Assembly (NCBI RefSeq): GCF_014192575.1 | Contig: NZ_JACHYC010000010.1 | Coordinates: 1-64,000, forward strand | Source of the DNA: Variovorax sp. Sphag1AA | GTDB taxonomy: Bacteria; Pseudomonadota; Gammaproteobacteria; Burkholderiales; Burkholderiaceae_C | Direction: 5' to 3' | Length of the DNA stretch: 64,000 nt | Shown here: positions 59,500-64,000 of the stretch, piece after piece | How the letters are laid out: the number at the start of each line of letters is the position of its first letter | Position numbering within the stretch: the stretch's first letter is position 1 | Translations under genes and position numbers: made by a program | The notes under the pieces: model-generated | Told to the model about the DNA's origin: nothing | What the model saw: the letters and a program-made list of their open reading frames with translations, nothing else | Database searches by the model: none

Positions 59500-60985
59500 T
59501 GTCGTGGATACGCCTCGCTATCCCGCGCTGTACCAGATCAACACGCGGGTCGCGCTGACCGACCTGTCGCGCTCGCTGGGCCGTGCTGCGACGCTCGACG
59601 ACATCACGGACGCCGAACTCGATCGACTCGCAAAGCTGGGATTCGATTGGCTATGGCTGCTGAGCGTGTGGCAGACCGGCGCCGCCGCGCAACGCGTTTC
59701 GCGTAGCAATCCGCAGTGGAGGCGCGAGTTCGAGCAGACCTTGCCCGATCTGCGCGAAGAGGACATTGCGGGCTCGGGCTTTGCGATAGCGGGCTACACG
59801 GTGCATCGGGCCCTCGGTGGCGATGACGCCCTCGCGCGGTTGCGTGCGCGCATGAGCGAGCGGGGCTTGCGCCTGATGCTCGACTTCGTGCCGAACCACA
59901 TGGCACCCGACCATCCGTGGGTGGAGGACCACCCGGACTACTTCGTCCATGGCACCGAAGCCGATCTGGCGCGTGCACCCCAGAACTACTGTCGCGTCAC
60001 CACCAGCAGCGGACCCTCGGTGCTCGCCTATGGCCGCGACCCGTACTTCGACGGCTGGCCCGACACGCTGCAACTCGACTATGGCAACCCCAGGCTGCAA
60101 GACGCGATGGTCGGCGAGCTGCAACGGATCGCTGGCCAATGCGATGGCGTGCGCTGCGACATGGCGATGCTTGTCCTGCCGGAAGTCTTCGAGCGCACCT
60201 GGGGGCTCAAGGCAGAGCCTTTCTGGCACAAGGCCATCGGTGCAGTGCGCGGCCTGCATCCCTCGTTCCTGTTCATGGCGGAGGCTTACTGGGACATGGA
60301 ATGGACGCTGCAGCAGGAAGGATTCGACTACGCCTACGACAAGCGCCTGTATGACCGCCTGCACGAACTGCGCGCGCGACCCGCGCGGGAGCACCTGTGC
60401 GCCGACATGAACTACCAGGACAGGCTGGCGCGCTTCCTGGAGAACCACGACGAGCCGCGTGCCGCATCGGCCTTCGCGCCCGAGGTCCATCCTGCTGCTG
60501 CCGTGGTGACCTTCCTCTCGCCGGGGCTGAGGTTCTTTCATCAAGGCCAGTTCGAGGGGCGGCGCGTGCGCATCTCGCCGCATCTGGTTCGTGCGCCGGA
60601 GGAGCCGGTGGACAGCGTCTTGGCGCAGTTCTACGACCACCTGATCGCGGTGTTGCGTCGGCCGGTGGTTCGTGATGGCCGTTGGTCGCTGCTGGAATGC
60701 ATGCCGACGTGGGGCGGGAACGCGACTTCAGACAACTTCATCGCCTGTCGATGGGAATCGCCGGCGCGCGAGTGGTTGTTCGTGGCGGTGAACTATTCGC
60801 CGCAGCAATCACAGTGCTTCGTGCGACTTCCCTTCCCGGAGATGGCCGGGCGCACGCTGAGGTTGCAGGACCTCATGGGCCCGGCGGTCTTCGATCGGCC
60901 GGGAGACGACCTGCTTGCACGTGGCTTGTTCCTCGACATGCCGCCCTGGGGCCATCACGTGTTCGACGTGCAATGGCTGGCGTGA
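59477..60985 (+). CDS. GH13 alpha-amylase-family enzyme
   Basis: This is about 502 residues if started at the GTG at 59477 (overlapping the glucosidase) or 493 from the GTG at 59504. All four GH13 motifs are visible with numbering from 59477: region I DFVPNH with Asp136, region II DGVRCDMAML with nucleophile Asp228, region III MAEAYW with acid/base Glu269, and region IV ENHDEP with Asp325. A full (beta/alpha)8 barrel and C-terminal beta domain are present. The lack of signal peptide implies cytoplasmic action, probably on glucan, trehalose or a glycosyl-glycerate chain. Coupled with the GH63-like enzyme. Confidence 0.9.
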   Translation: MPNSQRGDVVDTPRYPALYQINTRVALTDLSRSLGRAATLDDITDAELDRLAKLGFDWLWLLSVWQTGAAAQRVSRSNPQWRREFEQTLPDLREEDIAGSGFAIAGYTVHRALGGDDALARLRARMSERGLRLMLDFVPNHMAPDHPWVEDHPDYFVHGTEADLARAPQNYCRVTTSSGPSVLAYGRDPYFDGWPDTLQLDYGNPRLQDAMVGELQRIAGQCDGVRCDMAMLVLPEVFERTWGLKAEPFWHKAIGAVRGLHPSFLFMAEAYWDMEWTLQQEGFDYAYDKRLYDRLHELRARPAREHLCADMNYQDRLARFLENHDEPRAASAFAPEVHPAAAVVTFLSPGLRFFHQGQFEGRRVRISPHLVRAPEEPVDSVLAQFYDHLIAVLRRPVVRDGRWSLLECMPTWGGNATSDNFIACRWESPAREWLFVAVNYSPQQSQCFVRLPFPEMAGRTLRLQDLMGPAVFDRPGDDLLARGLFLDMPPWGHHVFDVQWLA

Positions 60986-61013
60986 CCGCCGGCACTCAGG
61001 AGAGCATCTGCTG

Positions 61014-63479
61014 TTACTGTTGCGCGTGGTGCTCGAAGTAGACGCCGAGGCGCGCCAGTTCCTGTTCGAACGCCGACATGCCGGTGACCACGGCCTTCCA
61101 CTGGCCTGTGCGACTGGCGCGCTCGATGTTCTCGCATGCTGACGCGAATGCCAGCGCGCCGACCATCTTGCCGGCTCCCGCCATGCGGTGGGCGAACTGG
61201 GTGACCTGCGCGACGTCGTCGGCCGTCACCGCGAGCCTGAGCGCGGTCGAATCGTCCTCGCAGGTTCGTCGGAAGGCCGCGACGACCTCGGCCACCATCG
61301 ATGCATCGCCAGCACATTTCGCGCTCAGGAGCGCCTCGTCGATCGGGCTGGAGGAGGGCGCGTCGCTGCCGCTCATTTGAAGAGGCGCAGCGGATGCCTC
61401 GCCGGTGCGTGCCAGCGGCAGCCACCGATCCAGCTTCTCGCTGAGTTGTGCCAGTTCCACCGGCTTGACGAGGAAGTCGTCCATGCCGGCGGCGAGGCAC
61501 GACTCGGCCTCGCCCTGCAGCGCATTCGCGGTGCAGGCGACGATCGGCACGCGTTCGCGACCCACGCCGGGTTCGAGCCTGCGGATGCTGCGCGCGAGGT
61601 CGTAGCCGTCCATGTGCGGCATGTGGCAGTCGGTGATGACGAGCCCGAACCGCCCCGACTTCCACATCTCCAGGGCCTGCACGCCGTCATCGGCGGTCTG
61701 GGCGGCATAGCCGAGGGCCCGCACCTGACGCATCAGCAGCATGCGGTTCACGGGGTGGTCGTCCACGAGCAGCACGAGGGTTCCTTCCGTCTCGGCCTGC
61801 GCGGTGCTCGGCGCCGCTCGGCGCGTGGCGGTATCGACCGCGTGCGCGCCCATGGTCCCGTCGCCGCTGCCGGGCGGCTGTTCGGCGATGGGGAGGGACA
61901 GTTCCAGGATGAGCGTCGTGCCCCTGCCGTGTTCGCTTTCCAGGCGGATCGAGCCGCCCATCAGTTGCGCCAGCTGCCGGGAGATGACCAGCCCCAGCCC
62001 GGTGCCGCTCGGCCGCCTGCGGGCAGCGTCGCCTTCGGCCTGGGTGAACGGCTGGAACAACCGCTCCTGGTCCTCGGGCGAGATGCCGATGCCGGTGTCC
62101 TTGACCTCGAAGCGCAGTCGCTCCTGTCCGTCCCCACGCCCGAGCCATTGCACGTTGATGTCGATCCAACCCTCCGTGGTGAACTTGATCGCGTTGCTGA
62201 CGAAGTTGTTGAGGATCTGCCGCAGCCGCACCGGATCGACCCGCAGTGCCGGACTGATGCGCGTATCCACCATGCGTCGCACGATCAGCCCCTTGCTGCT
62301 GGCATTGCCGAGATAGATGCTGTGCACCTCCTCGATCAGGCGCTTGACCGAAACGACCTCGGGGCGCACTTCCAGCTTGCCGGCCTCGATCTTCGAGAAG
62401 TCGAGGATGTCGTCGATGACGCGCAGCAGCGAGCGGCTCGATTCGCGCACCAGGCCGAGCGTCTCGCGCTGCTCGGCATCGAGCTCAGTCAGGCTCAGGA
62501 GCTCCAGCATGCCCAGCATGCCGTTCATGGGCGTCCTGATCTCGTGGCTCATGGTGGCCAGGAAGGTGCCCTTGGCGCGATTGGCGGCCTCTACCTCTTC
62601 GCTGCGTTGCGCGAGGGCGGCGTTGAGCCGCTCGATCTCGCGCTCCTTCCGCTTCTTTTCCGTCACGTCTTCAGACAGGGTCAGCACATAGCGCGCCCGG
62701 CCGGACTCGTCGAGGATCGGAACCTTCTTCGCGTGCAGCACACGCACGGTGCCGTCGCGCGCATGCAGGGGCTCTTCGGGAATGTCCACTTCACGGCCCA
62801 ACGCAATGGCTTCCTTGTCCTTGGCGGCGAAAAAGTCGGCCTCTTCCTTCGAGACCACGAAGTCGTGGACCGTCTTGCCGACCAGATCCTCCTGCTTGCG
62901 TGCGTTCAACTGCTCGAAGGCGCGGTTGACGCGCACGATCGTCAGGTCATCGGCGTTCTTGACAAGGATGTGATACGGAATGTGGTGGAGCACCGAGTTC
63001 AGGAACGCATTGGCGGTTTCGAGTTCGGCGGTGCGCTGGTGCACGCGCGCTTCGAGGTCGGTGTTGAGCGCACGCAGTTCCTCTTCCGCTTGTCGCAGCG
63101 CCGCTCGCTGCTGTTGTTCTGCGAACGCGCGCCGCATCGAGAAGCCGAGCCGCCGCAGCCGCTCCTTGAGCACATAGTCCGTGGCTCCGGCTTTCATGCA
63201 GTCGAGCGCTTCTTCCTCGGTCAGGAGGTGCCTGGAAACCATGATCAGCGGCGTCTCGGCGTGCTGCTGATGCACGCCGCGCAGCAGCTCGATACCGCCC
63301 GCCTCGTAGTCGATAAGCACCAGGTCGAAGGCCTGCCGCTGCAGCGCGGCGGCGAAGTCTTCCCGCGTCTGAACCCACATGATCTCGAACGACACGTCGT
63401 CGCCCCGCAATCCGTCGCGGATGCGTTCTGCATCGGCCGCGTCGTCCTCCAGGTGCAGTACGCGAATGACAGTGCTCAT
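61014..63479 (-). CDS. hybrid histidine kinase REC-PAS-HisKA-HATPase-REC-Hpt
   Basis: This 821-residue cytoplasmic phosphorelay protein has an N-terminal receiver (Asp57 in VLIDYEA), a coiled coil, a PAS domain at about 155-275, HisKA with His312 in TMSHEIRTPMNG, an HATPase domain to about 535, a second receiver at about 567-690 (Asp617 in VITDCHMPHMDG) and a C-terminal Hpt domain with His764 in FAHRMAGAGK. No membrane segment is seen. The presence of two receivers and Hpt implies an internal relay to an outside regulator. Its start overlaps the STAS-gene stop by four bases, so it shares a transcript with that gene. Confidence 0.93.
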   Translation of the reverse strand: MSTVIRVLHLEDDAADAERIRDGLRGDDVSFEIMWVQTREDFAAALQRQAFDLVLIDYEAGGIELLRGVHQQHAETPLIMVSRHLLTEEEALDCMKAGATDYVLKERLRRLGFSMRRAFAEQQQRAALRQAEEELRALNTDLEARVHQRTAELETANAFLNSVLHHIPYHILVKNADDLTIVRVNRAFEQLNARKQEDLVGKTVHDFVVSKEEADFFAAKDKEAIALGREVDIPEEPLHARDGTVRVLHAKKVPILDESGRARYVLTLSEDVTEKKRKEREIERLNAALAQRSEEVEAANRAKGTFLATMSHEIRTPMNGMLGMLELLSLTELDAEQRETLGLVRESSRSLLRVIDDILDFSKIEAGKLEVRPEVVSVKRLIEEVHSIYLGNASSKGLIVRRMVDTRISPALRVDPVRLRQILNNFVSNAIKFTTEGWIDINVQWLGRGDGQERLRFEVKDTGIGISPEDQERLFQPFTQAEGDAARRRPSGTGLGLVISRQLAQLMGGSIRLESEHGRGTTLILELSLPIAEQPPGSGDGTMGAHAVDTATRRAAPSTAQAETEGTLVLLVDDHPVNRMLLMRQVRALGYAAQTADDGVQALEMWKSGRFGLVITDCHMPHMDGYDLARSIRRLEPGVGRERVPIVACTANALQGEAESCLAAGMDDFLVKPVELAQLSEKLDRWLPLARTGEASAAPLQMSGSDAPSSSPIDEALLSAKCAGDASMVAEVVAAFRRTCEDDSTALRLAVTADDVAQVTQFAHRMAGAGKMVGALAFASACENIERASRTGQWKAVVTGMSAFEQELARLGVYFEHHAQQ

Positions 63480-64000
63480 CCTGGTCCACCCTGTTCGCTG
63501 CGCAGCGAATCGACGACGTCCTTGAACTCTTCGCGATTGCGTTCGCTCAGCGCGGAGAGCGCTTCGTGCGCCTGAAGGATCCGCCGCTGCGAGGGCGCGT
63601 GATCGCGCCCTGCGCCCAGCGCGCGAAGTTCGGGCGCAGCAGGCAGGTCTTCGTGGATCGCGGCGAGCACCTGTTCCATGCTCAGCTCCTCGAAGAGGCC
63701 GCGCACGGCTGGGCTCACGGTGGTGAGCGACACACCACCCCGTGCGACCAGCTCGTGCACCGTGCCGAGACAGGTGCTGTCCATGTACTCACACGCGGAC
63801 AGGTCCAGCACCAAGGGCCGCCCGCCGTCCAGTACCGTCAGCGCCGCCTCGTGGAAGGCATCGCATTGCATCCACGAGGCGCGACCGCGCAGCGCCAGAT
63901 AGGCGGCGTGGTTCGTCTCGCCGCAGAAGACGACCTCATCCTCGGACGCCAGCGTTTCATGCGCGTCGACTGCGGGCGTCTCCGTTTCCGTTTCCGTCTC
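63476..64000 (-). CDS. STAS-domain protein, 5' end outside window
   Basis: The frame is open from the stop at 63476 to the right end of the window, so the gene is partial (start beyond 64000). The readable part includes a low-complexity ETETETETP stretch, then VVFCGETNHAAYLALRGRAS and the STAS signature LVLDLSACEYMDSTCLGTVHELV, followed by a helical tail. STAS domains act in anti-anti-sigma factors and related switch proteins. The overlap with the hybrid kinase start suggests a signalling pair. A region to the left with an ATG at 63871 would be an internal start only. Confidence 0.8.
   Translation of the reverse strand, partial: ETETETETPAVDAHETLASEDEVVFCGETNHAAYLALRGRASWMQCDAFHEAALTVLDGGRPLVLDLSACEYMDSTCLGTVHELVARGGVSLTTVSPAVRGLFEELSMEQVLAAIHEDLPAAPELRALGAGRDHAPSQRRILQAHEALSALSERNREEFKDVVDSLRSEQGGPG

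Noticed and set aside
61188..63575. A 795-residue plus-strand frame opposite the hybrid kinase
   Set aside because: No motifs and shadow composition; the minus strand shows every kinase box.
1..64000. CRISPR array, tRNA or rRNA genes, insertion sequences
   Set aside because: No regularly spaced repeats, no cloverleaf-like folds, no rRNA signatures and no transposase motifs were seen on reading both strands.

Overview
The window is high-GC bacterial DNA with dense, mostly tightly packed genes. The gene content points to a betaproteobacterium of the Burkholderiales, most likely a Comamonadaceae member close to Variovorax. Signs are a Bug-family solute receptor, a TorF-type porin, a phosphocholine-type phospholipase C with a Tat signal, RpiR and HxlR regulators, and the style of the RND and copper genes. 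This assignment is inference from gene families; no rRNA or tRNA lies in the window.

Region by region. (1) 1-2.3 kb: small hypothetical genes, including a lipoprotein, an NTF2-like protein and two translationally coupled tiny ORFs. (2) 2.3-7.9 kb: a leftward catabolic operon (acyl-CoA ligase, SDR, thioredoxin-fold isomerase, Bug receptor, nitronate-monooxygenase-like enzyme) divergent from an HxlR regulator. (3) 8-16 kb: accessory-looking DNA with a frameshifted secreted-protein gene, small membrane proteins, a YiiX-like peptidase candidate, and a 953-residue patatin whose catalytic domain is interrupted by about ten membrane segments, followed by a membrane partner. Two gene-poor stretches lie here. 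(4) 16.1-20.4 kb: cell-envelope genes, namely a degenerate LytM factor, parvulin, trypsin-like protease and lipoprotein in one operon, then a D-Ala-D-Ala carboxypeptidase. (5) 20.5-24.2 kb: a copper-handling operon (His-rich protein, TolC-type lipoprotein, multicopper oxidase, CusF-like protein) behind a textbook MerR/CueR-type promoter. (6) 24.4-33.7 kb: two coupled paralogous proteins, an EVE-domain protein, two GYF-domain membrane proteins (one with TPRs and a retropepsin-like domain, one with an RDD domain), a PEBP-like lipoprotein, a phosphoesterase with a cupredoxin, a methyltransferase and a DUF4337 protein. (7) 33.7-38.2 kb: an RpiR regulator, a HAD phosphatase with two perfect operator-like palindromes upstream, a small lipoprotein and a phospholipase C. 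(8) 38.2-43.0 kb: a two-component flavin monooxygenase operon that includes a flavin reductase fused to a LysR effector domain, divergent from an acyl-CoA synthetase. (9) 43.0-50.95 kb: a complete tripartite RND efflux operon ending in its own two-component system, with a CusR-like box upstream. (10) 50.96-56.6 kb: leftward envelope and stress genes: ECF sigma factor, anti-sigma factor with a subtilase-prodomain-like periplasmic module, S8 protease, TorF porin, TIGR03118 lipoprotein, poly-Gly TPR protein and SRPBCC protein. (11) 56.7-61 kb: a GH63-type glucosidase coupled to a GH13 enzyme. (12) 61-64 kb: a hybrid histidine kinase behind a STAS-domain gene that runs off the window end.

The two most novel-looking items are the flavin-reductase/LysR-effector fusion (38177-39301), and the sigma/anti-sigma/subtilase unit in which the anti-sigma periplasmic domain resembles a subtilase propeptide and the next gene is a subtilase (54000-56622). 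The membrane-split patatin with its partner (11467-15480) comes next.
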